A stretch of DNA of 64,000 nt from assembly GCA_910584295.1 (NCBI GenBank), contig CAJTYR010000004.1:1-64000 (forward strand). Reading direction: 5' to 3'. A program made the position numbers and the translations under genes. Under the pieces are notes generated by a model. The model saw only the letters and a list, made by a program, of their open reading frames with translations. It did no database searches and was not told where the DNA came from. The DNA is from an uncultured Christensenella sp. GTDB lineage: Bacteria > Bacillota > Clostridia > Christensenellales > UBA1242. Below, piece by piece: positions 53,701 to 63,034 of the stretch; position 1 is the stretch's first letter, and every line of letters starts with the position of its first letter.

Positions 53701-56700
53701 ATAAGAAAGAAAACTATCGTCTTAAAATGAATGGTGTTGTTGTTTTTGAAAATGGAGCGGTGACAACTGCTGGACAAACAACAAAGGTTGGAGAATTTGA
53801 AATTGAGAAAAGTGGAACTTTGACACTTTCTTATGAAGTGACAGACTCAAACCCAGAGACGATTGAGGTTTCATACAGTGCGGACGGTTACAGAGTTGAA
53901 CTTGATGGCTGGACTCTTAAAATATTCAATGGAGAAAATCTTTTGAAATCATTGAGGCTTCGCCTCTTTGATGAAACCGCAAAAGAGGAAATTACACGCA
54001 GTCAAATTTTGCAAATCTTGTCAGAAAATTTCAGGTCAGTTAATATTCAATTCTTCGACACGACGGCAAAAGATTTGGCTCGCTCAAGTGGAACTTATTC
54101 TTACGCTTTCTCTGGACTGGATGAAGTTTCAAATTATTTCTCAACTGTTGAGTTTGCAAAGGGTTATCAATTTGTTATTGGAAAGATCATAATTGACATT
54201 TCAACTCTTGGCTTAAACAAAATTTATAATGGTAAGACAATTGAGTATTTCACTCAAACTGGTGCAAAAATCGAAGACATAGATGCTTTTGATGGGGTTT
54301 ATGTTTCAGCAACCTATGAAAATGCTCATGTTGGCACAACAAGAGTTGATTTGAGTTTGCATGACACAAATGACAGTGGTGAGGTCTCAAATTATCAACT
54401 TTCAGAGGGAAGCATGCAAGCAACAATCAGCAAGCTTTCTGCAACTCTCACAGCGGTTATGGACAAAGAAACTTTTGAGTATGGTGAGATTTCTTTGGCT
54501 AATCTTGAAAGCCATGTTGATAAAAATTACAAAATTGTTGATGGTTTAGGAAATGATGTTTCCGCACTTCTTGCAAGTGGGTATTACAACATTTCATACT
54601 TCTTGCTTTCAACAGTAAAAACAAATGCAAGCGGATTTGTGTATGCGGGGACATATGATCTTCAAGCCACAGCATCCTTTGATGATTTCAATATGACATT
54701 GAAACTTCCAAAGATTAAGATCGGACAGAAGAAAATAGAAAAAGGAATTTCTGTTGGACAAATAAGCATTTTGGCAAGCGAATCAATTGCTGATACATAC
54801 AAAGAAGAATACACAATCACGGAAACTGGTGACACTTTCTCAATCATATACAATGTGGTTGGCGGAATTGTTGAAAGCAACACAAGTGGAGATTTCTATA
54901 ATTTGGCATTGGCTTTCAATGAATATGTAAATTCAAGTGTTCTCATTTCAATCCAAACAGACAACAAAGGCTTTGTTGTCAAACCTGAGGAAAATCTTGT
55001 TTATATTGTTCTTGACAAAACTAAATTAGACAAAGCTATTTACAATGGCTTCGCATACAACTTCAGTGTGGATGTGGGAAATAAACAACTTTTGATTTCA
55101 AACAATGGCATATTTACAAATGTTGACTTCTCATTTGTTTATGCAAATGGGGGTGCATCTGCAGACGATGTTGTGCTTTCAGAACTAGAAATCTTCTCTG
55201 GCGCAAACGCAAAGAGTTTTGCTGATGCTGGGTCATATAGATTGTCATTTAGGGCGACATCTTCAACGCATGCAAACTTTGCATTTCAAGAAGAATATAT
55301 GTTCCAAATTGCAAAGAGAGAAGTTGATGCAAGAACGCTCAATCTTGAAAGAACTTATAGTGGCTCTGCAACATTTACAATAGATGATTTTGATGGTAAA
55401 GTTGGAGAAGATGGGGTGTCATTGATTGCAAAATTTGCAAGTGCAAATGCCGGCGATGAAATAGACGTAAGCCTCTTCTTACAAGGCACAAAAAGTGTAA
55501 ACTACGAACTTAAGAACGCTGATGGTCTTAAAGGAAAGATTAAGAAAGCGGAAGCCTATGTTGAACTTGTGAAAACAGAATTTATCTATGGCAATTTGAC
55601 TTCAAGAGATTCTGCTCCTTTCAGAGTGATTTCAGGTGGATTTGCTGTTTCCGCATCACAATATCAAGTGACATTGACACTTGAAAACTCAACTTATTCT
55701 GCAGTGGGATATTTAGAGTGCAACACTTATCTGGTTTCAATGAGTACAATGTTTTCTACAAACTACAACATAACTTTTGCTGATAATCAAAGAATCACTG
55801 TTTCTCCATTCTCATTTTCAGTTTCCCTTGCTACAAGTGGACAATTCTCATATGTCTATGGAGCGCCAGAGACAACAACTGATATTTTTGTTGGGAACTA
55901 TCAAACTCCGCTCAATGAAACAATTGGATTGAGTTTCACAAGAGAAATGGGGCAAGAAGTTGGGTATTACAAAGTGCTTTCAGCAATGTCAACTTCAAAA
56001 AATTACATCGTCACAGAAACAACTGATCGAAGTGATGGTGCATTTAGAATTTTGAAAAAACAAGATGTGGTTTATATTTTGATGAGTAGTTCTGATGTTG
56101 TTTTGGGCAGCGAAAAAGAAATTTCAACAATCACTTATGATGGAAATCTCTACGACAAAGTTTCTGTTGTTCAAAAGTCTGGTAGCAAGGATTATCAACT
56201 TGTCTATGAGAGTTCTGAAACATCAACAGCAAAACAATTCTATGATCTTAATTTCTATTCTTACAACAGCGAGACAGATGAATATACTCGCTTGACTGAT
56301 GTGACAATTGATGGACTTAATGCAAAGATTGAGTTTGCAAACTCTGAAGGTGGAAGAAGTGTTGGAGAATATTTGCTCAATGTTCAAAATGCTACTGCGG
56401 ACAATTTCTCTGTTGTTCTTGGAAAATATGGACTTCAAAGTTTCTATCTCAACATCGAAAAAAGAGATGTCTATTTCTTGGATAGAAAAGTGTCAAAAGT
56501 ATTTGACAATCAAGATGCCGAGATTGTTTATGAAGATCCAACACAGCTTTTGGATGGAATTTTGGCTTCTGATGTTGACAAACTTAAACTTATAATAAGA
56601 ATTAAGTCTGGGGACGCTCTTGCAAAATATGTTGGTTATTCTTACTCTGTGGAAGCGGAACTTGAAGGTGGAACTAACTATCGTCTTAACCTTGAGTCTC

Positions 56701-59700
56701 TTCAACATGAAAGTCTTATTGGACAAATTTTGCCTGCCGAGCTTATCATTTCTGTAAACAATCAAACTTTTGTTTATGGAGAAGAAATTGTAATAGATTT
56801 TGAGTATTCAACTGAAGTTGATCTTAATAAATATGACAGAGGCATGGGAATCAGTCTTCTTCCAATCGCCGAGGATGACAGATATTCAACAAGTGGTTCT
56901 TTGAGGGTTGGAGAATATGAAATGGGTTGCATTTTGGGCACTCCGGACTTCAAAGCAACTTACATTGTCAATGGCACTGCTGCAGACAATCTTTCAACAG
57001 CAACAGTGACAATTCTCAAAAAAGGTCTTTCACTTGAAGGTGTCAAACAAGAATTGGAAGAAATTTTCACAAAGACTTATGATGGAAGCACAGAAGTTTC
57101 TCTTACAGATGAAAGTGGTGCGGACAAACTTAGGCTTGTGGGGATTGTTTCAAAAGAAAGACCTGTTGAAGGTGCTGAAGATGAAACAACACAAGTTATG
57201 ACAGATGATGTCAGACTTGAAAATGCAACTTATGAAAGAGAATCAATTGGCAAATCAATAACCATTAATTTTACCCTTGGTGGAACAGAAAGTGATTTTG
57301 AAAACTATTCTCTTGCATCTTGGGGCTATGGAGTAATTGAGCCTGTTGTTGTTGGAATTGTTTTCAATTATAATGCAAATGGCAGTGATGTTAAGTCGAA
57401 TGTTGAAACAAACAAACTTCCACAACTTTCAGCAATTGCCTTTCCATTTATGGATTCCTCAACGCTTACTGCAAATTCTGCGGACGCACAAACTACTTCT
57501 GTAAGAAATTTTCCAACAAATTTGACTGGAAGATCTGGTTACAGGTTCCAGAAATGGACAATGTCATTCAAAGGTGAGCAGTTTGCTGAAGGAACAGATG
57601 AGTATTCATATTTAAGATCGGTACTTGGTGTTTCTGGGCTTACATATGTTTATGACGCTGATGCAAAAGAGTTTATTATTGATGTTTCAAACAATGCCGA
57701 AACAGTGAACTTCTTGGGACTTTTGCTTGGCAACGAAGCAGATATTTTGGGAACATATTACAAAAACCATGCAGGACAAAGTTTCACTTTTGACGCTGCT
57801 TGGGAGATTTTGAACTATCAAATAAGTGTTAAGATTGCAGATGAGAAAGGTGGAGATGCAAGTTTTGGAAAAGTTGTGCTTGATGCTGGTGATGGAAATC
57901 CAATTGAAATCACTTCTTCATATACAGGCAAATTTGACTATGGCACAAAAATCACTTTGCTTGCAACACCGGAAGAACATTGCTCATATGTTGGTTTCTA
58001 CAATGCGACTGGAAGTATTTATTATGATAGTGGAACTGTGAATGGTGTCATTGTTACAGCAAGTGGCAATGGTGCACTTCTTACAGTGGAAAAACTTGGC
58101 GGAACATTTAATTTTGTTGCAAGATTTGAGGCTGACAAGGTAGATGTTGAAGTTGACCTTTCACAAGCAACTGATGCGACAATTTCTTCAGAAAAGTTTA
58201 CATTGAAAGAAGGTGGCATTTATTCTTGGAAAGCAACCTATCTTGAACTTGAAAATTTTGCTCTTTCAGATATTGGAATAAGCAGAGAGGGATTCTCACT
58301 TATATCAATAAGTGATGGAGAAGAAACCATAACAGATTTTGAAAACACAAAACTTTCAAGCTTGATTTCAGAAGGACAGACAACACTTATACTTACTCCA
58401 AACTTTGATGCAGTTGGTGTGGTTGTAACTCTTGATTTTGCAGATGGAAAAACGGAAAACAAGAGAATCATCGTTCCATTTAAATCAAAATATTCTGAAA
58501 GTTCTGATTGGATTGAGACTCCAACAAGAGAGGGGTATGAGTTTGTCGGTTGGTATGATGGTGAAGAGAACGAGATAACTGGACAGAGCGTGCTTTCAAC
58601 TATTGAAAATCACACTCTTACTGCAAGATGGAAAATTTTGAGTTTCGATCTTTCAATCACAGCAGAAAATGTGACGATTTCATCTGACAGTGTTGATTTT
58701 GTTGTCAGTGGAAATTCTTATTCACTTGCTGATGTTGAATTTAACACAGAAGTTGTTTTCACAGTTTCAGCAAAACTTGGATACGAACTTACAGAAGAAG
58801 TTGTTGAAAAATGGAGCAAGTTCTTTGATGTGACAATTTCTGCAGGCGTTGCAAATGTTTCATTGAAGATGCCTGCGCAAGATGTTGTTTGCACAATTGC
58901 ATCAGTTGCATTAACAAACACAATCACAATCACAGGCACAAACATTGGACAAATTTTGGCTTATGATGTGACAGAAAGTGAAAATCCACTTGAAGTTGTG
59001 GCTGGCAAGGTGAATATTGAAACAGGAAGAACCCTCAAGTTGATTGTTTCAGCTGAGTATGGTTATCAAATGATTGAAGAATATGTTTGTATGGATCCAG
59101 ACGCAATCATTTCTCACAGCATTTCAAATGATGTTTTGACTTTGACTATTTCAAACATCTTGAGAGATATTTCAATTGAACTTTCAACTCTTGAAGTCAT
59201 CAATGATGTCACAATAAGATTTAATGACAACGACATGATTTCAGCGTTTGTTGTTGGAGGAGTTAATTATAAAAATTCTCTTGAAACAATGCTTCCATTC
59301 AGGGTTGTTGAAGGCGAGAACCTTGAAATGTATGTGAAATACGAACATGGTTTTGAATATGACACAAGCGAGACTGAAGCAGGCTATTCAATCCTCTGCG
59401 AAAAGGCGACGGAAGGAGTCTATGGCGAAGAGGGTTATTATAAGATTATTGTTTCAAACATCGAATGTGACGGGCTTATCAACATTTTGGGCAAACTTGC
59501 TCACTTTACAATTGAAACAAGAGTGCTTTCTTACAATGAACTTAAGCAACCAGTTGATGAACCTTCAAATAAGATTTTTATTGGGGGAGCGGAAGCTGGA
59601 CAAACAAGCATTTCAGTTGAGTATGGCTCACAAATTAGCCTTTCATATCAAATGCATTCAACCTTCAATTTTGCGGGCTGGAGCAAAGATGGTGTCAATG

Positions 59701-62700
59701 TTTTCAGCACTGATGAAAATCTTGTTTATACAGTTGAAGACAATGAGACAATCTATGCAATCTTCTCTTCAATGAGGTTTACGATAAGATTTGGAACTTA
59801 TAATAATTACATTCTCTATTCTGAGTATTCAGATCCAAACAGAGAAAGAGAAATTTATCAAGAAATTGTTGGCAAAGGTGAAAAATATATTGATGCCGAC
59901 AGCAGAGAAGAACTCGACTCCCTTGTGCTTTACTATGGTGCAAGCAAGACAATATCTTATGTCGTGCCTACTGGTTATCGCTTCTATGGTTTTGGATATT
60001 ACAAAAATTCAGAATTTGTGATGCTTAATGTTGATGAAACTGATGCAAAAGAAGCGACTTTCACAATTTCAAGCCTTGAACTTGACGAAGATGTTGTAAA
60101 CTTCACGCTCTATGTCATTGTCAAAGCATACAGCTTCAACATAAACATCAACACCGCAATTGATATTGATGGTATTCGAGAAGAAAACATTGATGTTGGC
60201 GGAGCGAAACTTGTTGGACATCGTGGCGAAGATGTCAATGCTTTTGGCTATGTTGAGGGAACAAGGACAAGATACAGCAACGATGACTTTGTGAATGGAA
60301 ATCTTGCAGATGACAGACATTTCAAAGTTGTTGGCTTTACAGGTGAAAATGTCTATATAAAAGTTAACACAAGAAAACCTGGCTATAAATTCTTGAATGT
60401 TGCATCAAATTCATCAGAAATCACAATCTCCGAAATTGAAAAAACTGACACCTATGCAATTTACCTGATTTCAGGTGCAATTGGTGGAAAAGAATTTGAT
60501 GTTGATGTTTTGTTTAAGCCAAACTTAAACGACATCAAGATTGGTTTCAAACTTGGAGAAAATGCTGTTGATGGCGGTGCAATCACATATATGACTGACG
60601 AGAAAAACAGTCATAAAGTCTTTGCATCAGGACGAGACTATTCATCAATCACAGTCTCAGCTTACACTGACAGCAGATTTGAGGTCTTTGCTTATGTGAG
60701 AACTGGTTTTGAAATTGACCCACAAAATATTCAAATTGTTTGTCAAAACGACATCATTGACAGGAATTCAATTGAATACACACCACTTTCAATCACAAAA
60801 GATGGATTTACTGGTAGAGTTAAATTTGTTGTAAGAGATTTCCTTTTTGAAAACGAAATCGTTCTCAAGTTGGAAACAACAAAATACACAGTCAAGTTTG
60901 TTGAAGAAGGAAAGACTTTGGCAATTGTCAAAGACGTTGAGTTTGGATCAAAACTTAATCTCAATCAAACAAATGAGGAAAACATTCAGATCATTGGTTC
61001 TGACACAGGATTGAAGTTTGTTGACGGAAAACTTGAATTTTTGATGGAAAAAGAAAACTATCGTTTTGAAGGTTTGTTTACAAGTGAAAATGGTGCTGGA
61101 ACAATGTATATTGATGCAAACGGAAAAGTGCTTTCTGATTGGTTTGAAAGCGGATATAAGCTCAACAGTTTGACATCAAGATATGAGCTTACTGAAAATG
61201 CATATTTCAACACTCAAACAGGGCAGATGGAGATTTCTCTTTATGTTTATTGGTCATATTATAAGACAAGGATAAAGTTTAATCTTGTTCCAGATGTCAA
61301 TTTAAATGTGACCGCACAAGACATGGTTTCTGGAGTGGACTACACAAATTCTTGGTTCTATCCAACTTCAAAATATTATATTGAAGTGGCGTTTAACACA
61401 AACATATATATCAAAGCTCCAAAAATAAATGGATATAAATTCTATAAATTTATCATCAAGCAAAGAGACATCAATGGCAATGCTCTTGAAGATGTTGTGA
61501 CATTCTCTGAAGAGGTGCCATGGTCAACAAACGAACTTGACAACATTGTAGAATGTGAAGTTCAAATCATATACTTTGCACAGATTGACGTTGTTGTGTT
61601 TGGTGGTGAAGGAACCTTCAGAGTTGAACAAGAGTCAGCTGACTCACAAGCAATGATGCTTAACTCCGAAAATTATGTTGACACAACAAAGATATTTAAA
61701 CTTGTGGCTGTGTATGATGAAAACAACTTTGATTTTGTCAGATGGAACAACATCACATCAGGGCAAAGTTGGTGGTCAAAAGAGTGGGATGGACTTCAAG
61801 TTAGGGCAAGGACAACGCTTATTCTCAACTTGCAAGGAAGAACCTTCACCATGAGTTTTGAAAATCCTAACGGACAACTTTACGACTTCACTTTTGGACA
61901 AGTTTTGAATGTCATCACAACTTCCTCAGACAATAATGTGAAAGCATATAGATTGGGTTATTACAGCGCAGGTAAGTTTATTCCAACGACAAACACGGTC
62001 GATGTCAGCGTCGGAGACAGGGTGACACTTGCAGTTTCAATTGACTATGGATTTGTTGCAATTTGGAATAATGATGCAATCACATTCTCAAATTATACAG
62101 ATGGAATTTACTATTTTGATATGAATATCACAGACTGCCCACCAGATGCAGTTTTGAGAATATTGCCAGAATTTAAAAACGAAATTCTTTCAGTTTATCT
62201 TGATCGAGACTTCGTTGAAAAAGACAAAGTCAAAGATGCAATAGATTTCAATTCGGTTAGTATGGCAGGCAGTGCAACTTTTGGCGGAAGAAAAGTAAAT
62301 TCATTTACAGTTAATTCTGCAGTAGAAAGCATAAATGTGAAACTTACTACAAATGCAAGATACAAGATAAGTTCAATTGTAGTGAAAAACTATGATAAGG
62401 TTTTTGCAAATGTTGAAGCGTTTACGACTGACAAAGGCGATATTCTTCTTTCAAGGAAATTCTTGGATGACAACAACATTGTTGGAACAATCCAAATTGT
62501 AATCAGATATGAAAGAATCCTTTGGGAAGATCATCTTGTCACTCAAACTTCATTCAAAGGAAAGGGGACAGACGAAGATCCTTACCAGATTTCGTCTGTT
62601 GAAGATCTTGTCCTTATGATGAGGCTTTGCAACAGCGGTGCATTTGCATCAGGTGGCAAGCAATATAGAAGTGCAAGTTATATTTTGATGAAAGATCTTG

Positions 62701-62999
62701 ATCTTTCGGAGAAGTTCTGGACGCCTATTGGCACGATAATGTATTCATTCAATGGCTCCTTTGATTTCAACAAACATAGAGTGAAAGGTGTTTTCAACGC
62801 ACTCATCTATGACACTGTAAGTTATGGTGGTCTCTTTGGAGTGCTTTCTCCAAACGCTGTCTTTGTTGAAGCAAAGACGGAGAAGTGGTATATCTATCTC
62901 ATCATAGGTATTGTTGCATTTCTCGTGATTGTCATTGTAATTCTTATCATTTTGGCAAAACGACGCAAGAAGCGTAGAGAAAAATTGGCAACTGCCTGA
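44727..62999 (+). CDS. Giant membrane-anchored surface protein (6090 residues)
   Basis: One uninterrupted frame of 18.3 kb. A signal peptide (IFLFLSMIVLGVCSALGFF) is followed by GLUG beta-helix regions (about 70-450 and 470-620; GTFENPFLIETAADLGFL opens the second). InlB/flg_new-like units appear (about 1841-1940 and 4210-4640, e.g. TPTREGYEFVGWYDGEENEI). MBG/YDG-type repeats cover about 2825-4208, with YNG/YDG starts (NKIYNGKTIEYF, KTYDGSTEVSL) and FxYGE strands. A last GLUG-like unit (about 5946-6040) precedes one membrane helix (YLIIGIVAFLVIVIVILIIL) and a basic tail; no LPXTG is seen. Adhesion is likely. GAGGAGAAG precedes the ATG. Confidence 0.85.
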   Translation: MKKKSIFLFLSMIVLGVCSALGFFNIKSEQVHAESSVYEGSTTASVWEGTCENEVDETDFFTISATKEHHILTARGFGFFAQRVTSGLYPFIDEKVFLDCDIDLAKHEWKPIGYDDGHSFKGTFDGQGHSIYNLKISQKTSDYAGLFGFATGSISNLCLKNVDIEVDGARSVGALAGNLTGNVYSNISVSGEIVANGATYVGGVIGESSTSALRNISNIMSDVVISATCSGTGSAVGGVFGRYAVGNGVIENVAFKGSITKTTATYAAGILGQLDAFSNLRNSYNVGSVSNSGVNTAGLVGYVNGTSSGNNKLSNLYNAGELTWQNGNVAGVYTSGLFGLFAGGKTFNVVNCVNLDRRQILSGDSQNFPLYRNANNATINATGTKFAVDQFATNLKDAQNSVRGLADMARNKGVYSNTEIFPDMSAIWDFENVWEISSGINGGLPYLLSTQNLGLANNDQQEVSSLKGEGTFENPFLIETAADLGFLSSHYVGGNNNGAEEWRGKYYSLQNDIDLTGKNWQPIGYSTDSAFTGVFDGNGHAIVGMTCSLQFKYSYHGLFGVTDGAVIKNLEIRDPRFINGGAEDNIVGALVGYAAGNTYIVNCKVPVKFDEQDLSAVGKADNGTLTIAYGKNNLVGNELTTLAVPSNATTTYDVEVEGNGGTFYDEKGKVVRGSYHVIVGEGGNIIEQSIDAGFKKELPSLSEKFGSDEKPNACTLIRRGYKLQDFIVGGNKVADIGATSVSASNMADLISGIIANYGKQNSKNVQVVYNQYEVENFGATSSNDYLRSEEFEVEYDSILSLDYPQIFRKDVKKDSDDLLRGTGFSIAGFYFRTTEEGLFGKEVDETAFANDTSLPNPTSEVYVKWVGNTETKYQLKVVLGKADNVVLGKFNLLDAIESVSLQSWGDQGTEFNKSATLQEENGKVIVSFDFDSTHSDMADNGVKLSVKLKGGYEFSQNVLISDFDGEHDFGHLAFGSSNASNIVNGEPKAFNESVLSDGLILRNLVGEYTINITLQRKTFTTATNVSSEEVFFAIAPNIPNVEAIEIYPNGFGGDPSVANPTTKLLENETYLGFDAINQKFVSGLASVGSEENPSGVAFDFNLTGYDEILLGYRFRQDGNLMTRYFKIVKEINDASVDQRYAYSYFEAVYENGEWKNIDLIAKLYVSANGDATSLTYLMASEFSIIGSVKDNISDTVISKDGYDDFGDGGELDGKENANTEILVMEESGLKKLRHDIKIEKVMGKFSSQIGFTATATTDTKITLISKYTKVSIDLKFVEYVNGEKREIVGEYAPKVILENGTNYQLPAGEENQSIPFKFVSSDFYRLHESKFDDRLSVVLSDGIDPNILITAETVALENGETDNGASWKATFNATNSNYFGGSWIVKKDAVKENKSNQDNYDTYTFSIIFGGTGRQPIRAGRYLVEIICDQIEYALNFDTKFVQYKQDGKYTKKDFTTESGNGAPSAHASVKAHGSADENYEMIESGFDRLSYNSDLKMETGLGAVSAYSFFDWYVEGELWSGFLSEINREWGREEAFEFSYSQIYDYFSTEVLNVNKPKDYTLSLSAIYVRKEIHISFPSTDGRVSVAGQDVYVTARSLGLEISVSSLDYSYAYETSISDDVNWNLNFAKSGTNGDSYYFSGFIVLNASNAVVKRVDVASESGAFTDAGVFKNNYSIKSFVIDKLENDETLLSSTSYTIVPMVTRKTANLFVVSGTGNGIDGAFTDGKNGDVFYRDGDNKISTTNTIVEIGNVNVGDTLYLNFEIDAKVDGGLRSVVVDRLFAERTGYSAPANGYWSWSNGAQSGQLNGSQLYIASSYFDGTSEDNTSINLVVYKTWIANSYTITFARNQGMFGGDNASNENLTVTVYYDSKVENALTSDDISRIGHSLSGWTYEMDNNDQIVFDADGQTLGLEGVFDAEGNYVSTGNLYVYALWTPKNYVVQLVTNGANTIAGEDAGETLEFEIAYGSTFADAFEKLGLSGGDNSPVREGFTFNEIYANGAYRQTITSNTIFSETLPSCLLKEDGSASIVLYIDWKFDKTYVDLSFENSQISRTYTANEISIFLAEYFKAGFNAKGYVIEVVDDQTISISMKDETHTSVTVELVSSSLEVSGNSSFEVRNVGRYNVSLVLTIVDDIGAGEALYSQTINLFAQVEAANLSGMLDGDNEGVWLANVKRLMADFVSDDTQARLENCYTFTAFVNNIAKSMDNTIPSNVTNKQVYEFVAYKYYYMITSAQYSRFKQMTYADFVKVKEENGVDVENVLERVNFFDFFDHKSEGVKTISMYNSSIQLTSSTVENPNAEVLIDRVEIVADSINVDSMYYFRAVIKNSGEDSNLNNYALSFDENGEAYIYLGRIYIMPELFLIESETKNNSTYYNANVLNVTAPWQDGRIACDVENFEEYFKIDENLFARANLFTSNLGNERIDTDFNFLSSDNFLYFDNLSVYEKTFVEEEIVMVDVTNKFKFVLDKNYVFTILNIDGVASIEISAKYLSYIDGFMTFADLPASSPNDLLKITQVTYDFGGGVKRIANSTDGLQERAYEEDGNIICQVEKNNCNTVSIILSKFAKSVTVMTNEKSLTEYIALYKWADNPTYNIDGTMENNTSFTINKDSLEESEGGLSTYNFYAVYTDMVLVNYNLNFPSNYGTSSPTTSWLKLGESTIDELLLPNESGFKLATLTLTKTKESYESIFDNVDGKFKGLLPTDRHAKVELEAKWQIEEMNYEQTLTEYRTSVYGFDYLAVSSVVNIYNKNDNLFNYSYEWFKGEKLLSKLERFSLEGNGTIEESGTYRLVVTANVKKEFLSTALVNSEGATSSFEVSFDLEFIKNKLLSITFAGENHFEYDSTNHMNGWHVSIEYAVYDPTTESYSENPSYAIEYFAAAKNLDFLIKRNGQTTSTMKDAGTYIISATGKEDVYSNAVEFGKVEFEVVVSPYEVELSELEIRFKRYFNGQEINLSKEHYLANENVTLNFERQSGEDVGVYALMLSSISEDKKENYRLKMNGVVVFENGAVTTAGQTTKVGEFEIEKSGTLTLSYEVTDSNPETIEVSYSADGYRVELDGWTLKIFNGENLLKSLRLRLFDETAKEEITRSQILQILSENFRSVNIQFFDTTAKDLARSSGTYSYAFSGLDEVSNYFSTVEFAKGYQFVIGKIIIDISTLGLNKIYNGKTIEYFTQTGAKIEDIDAFDGVYVSATYENAHVGTTRVDLSLHDTNDSGEVSNYQLSEGSMQATISKLSATLTAVMDKETFEYGEISLANLESHVDKNYKIVDGLGNDVSALLASGYYNISYFLLSTVKTNASGFVYAGTYDLQATASFDDFNMTLKLPKIKIGQKKIEKGISVGQISILASESIADTYKEEYTITETGDTFSIIYNVVGGIVESNTSGDFYNLALAFNEYVNSSVLISIQTDNKGFVVKPEENLVYIVLDKTKLDKAIYNGFAYNFSVDVGNKQLLISNNGIFTNVDFSFVYANGGASADDVVLSELEIFSGANAKSFADAGSYRLSFRATSSTHANFAFQEEYMFQIAKREVDARTLNLERTYSGSATFTIDDFDGKVGEDGVSLIAKFASANAGDEIDVSLFLQGTKSVNYELKNADGLKGKIKKAEAYVELVKTEFIYGNLTSRDSAPFRVISGGFAVSASQYQVTLTLENSTYSAVGYLECNTYLVSMSTMFSTNYNITFADNQRITVSPFSFSVSLATSGQFSYVYGAPETTTDIFVGNYQTPLNETIGLSFTREMGQEVGYYKVLSAMSTSKNYIVTETTDRSDGAFRILKKQDVVYILMSSSDVVLGSEKEISTITYDGNLYDKVSVVQKSGSKDYQLVYESSETSTAKQFYDLNFYSYNSETDEYTRLTDVTIDGLNAKIEFANSEGGRSVGEYLLNVQNATADNFSVVLGKYGLQSFYLNIEKRDVYFLDRKVSKVFDNQDAEIVYEDPTQLLDGILASDVDKLKLIIRIKSGDALAKYVGYSYSVEAELEGGTNYRLNLESLQHESLIGQILPAELIISVNNQTFVYGEEIVIDFEYSTEVDLNKYDRGMGISLLPIAEDDRYSTSGSLRVGEYEMGCILGTPDFKATYIVNGTAADNLSTATVTILKKGLSLEGVKQELEEIFTKTYDGSTEVSLTDESGADKLRLVGIVSKERPVEGAEDETTQVMTDDVRLENATYERESIGKSITINFTLGGTESDFENYSLASWGYGVIEPVVVGIVFNYNANGSDVKSNVETNKLPQLSAIAFPFMDSSTLTANSADAQTTSVRNFPTNLTGRSGYRFQKWTMSFKGEQFAEGTDEYSYLRSVLGVSGLTYVYDADAKEFIIDVSNNAETVNFLGLLLGNEADILGTYYKNHAGQSFTFDAAWEILNYQISVKIADEKGGDASFGKVVLDAGDGNPIEITSSYTGKFDYGTKITLLATPEEHCSYVGFYNATGSIYYDSGTVNGVIVTASGNGALLTVEKLGGTFNFVARFEADKVDVEVDLSQATDATISSEKFTLKEGGIYSWKATYLELENFALSDIGISREGFSLISISDGEETITDFENTKLSSLISEGQTTLILTPNFDAVGVVVTLDFADGKTENKRIIVPFKSKYSESSDWIETPTREGYEFVGWYDGEENEITGQSVLSTIENHTLTARWKILSFDLSITAENVTISSDSVDFVVSGNSYSLADVEFNTEVVFTVSAKLGYELTEEVVEKWSKFFDVTISAGVANVSLKMPAQDVVCTIASVALTNTITITGTNIGQILAYDVTESENPLEVVAGKVNIETGRTLKLIVSAEYGYQMIEEYVCMDPDAIISHSISNDVLTLTISNILRDISIELSTLEVINDVTIRFNDNDMISAFVVGGVNYKNSLETMLPFRVVEGENLEMYVKYEHGFEYDTSETEAGYSILCEKATEGVYGEEGYYKIIVSNIECDGLINILGKLAHFTIETRVLSYNELKQPVDEPSNKIFIGGAEAGQTSISVEYGSQISLSYQMHSTFNFAGWSKDGVNVFSTDENLVYTVEDNETIYAIFSSMRFTIRFGTYNNYILYSEYSDPNREREIYQEIVGKGEKYIDADSREELDSLVLYYGASKTISYVVPTGYRFYGFGYYKNSEFVMLNVDETDAKEATFTISSLELDEDVVNFTLYVIVKAYSFNININTAIDIDGIREENIDVGGAKLVGHRGEDVNAFGYVEGTRTRYSNDDFVNGNLADDRHFKVVGFTGENVYIKVNTRKPGYKFLNVASNSSEITISEIEKTDTYAIYLISGAIGGKEFDVDVLFKPNLNDIKIGFKLGENAVDGGAITYMTDEKNSHKVFASGRDYSSITVSAYTDSRFEVFAYVRTGFEIDPQNIQIVCQNDIIDRNSIEYTPLSITKDGFTGRVKFVVRDFLFENEIVLKLETTKYTVKFVEEGKTLAIVKDVEFGSKLNLNQTNEENIQIIGSDTGLKFVDGKLEFLMEKENYRFEGLFTSENGAGTMYIDANGKVLSDWFESGYKLNSLTSRYELTENAYFNTQTGQMEISLYVYWSYYKTRIKFNLVPDVNLNVTAQDMVSGVDYTNSWFYPTSKYYIEVAFNTNIYIKAPKINGYKFYKFIIKQRDINGNALEDVVTFSEEVPWSTNELDNIVECEVQIIYFAQIDVVVFGGEGTFRVEQESADSQAMMLNSENYVDTTKIFKLVAVYDENNFDFVRWNNITSGQSWWSKEWDGLQVRARTTLILNLQGRTFTMSFENPNGQLYDFTFGQVLNVITTSSDNNVKAYRLGYYSAGKFIPTTNTVDVSVGDRVTLAVSIDYGFVAIWNNDAITFSNYTDGIYYFDMNITDCPPDAVLRILPEFKNEILSVYLDRDFVEKDKVKDAIDFNSVSMAGSATFGGRKVNSFTVNSAVESINVKLTTNARYKISSIVVKNYDKVFANVEAFTTDKGDILLSRKFLDDNNIVGTIQIVIRYERILWEDHLVTQTSFKGKGTDEDPYQISSVEDLVLMMRLCNSGAFASGGKQYRSASYILMKDLDLSEKFWTPIGTIMYSFNGSFDFNKHRVKGVFNALIYDTVSYGGLFGVLSPNAVFVEAKTEKWYIYLIIGIVAFLVIVIVILIILAKRRKKRREKLATA

Positions 63000-63034
63000 T
63001 ATTTTCAAAAATATTTGAAGATTAACCTAAATAT

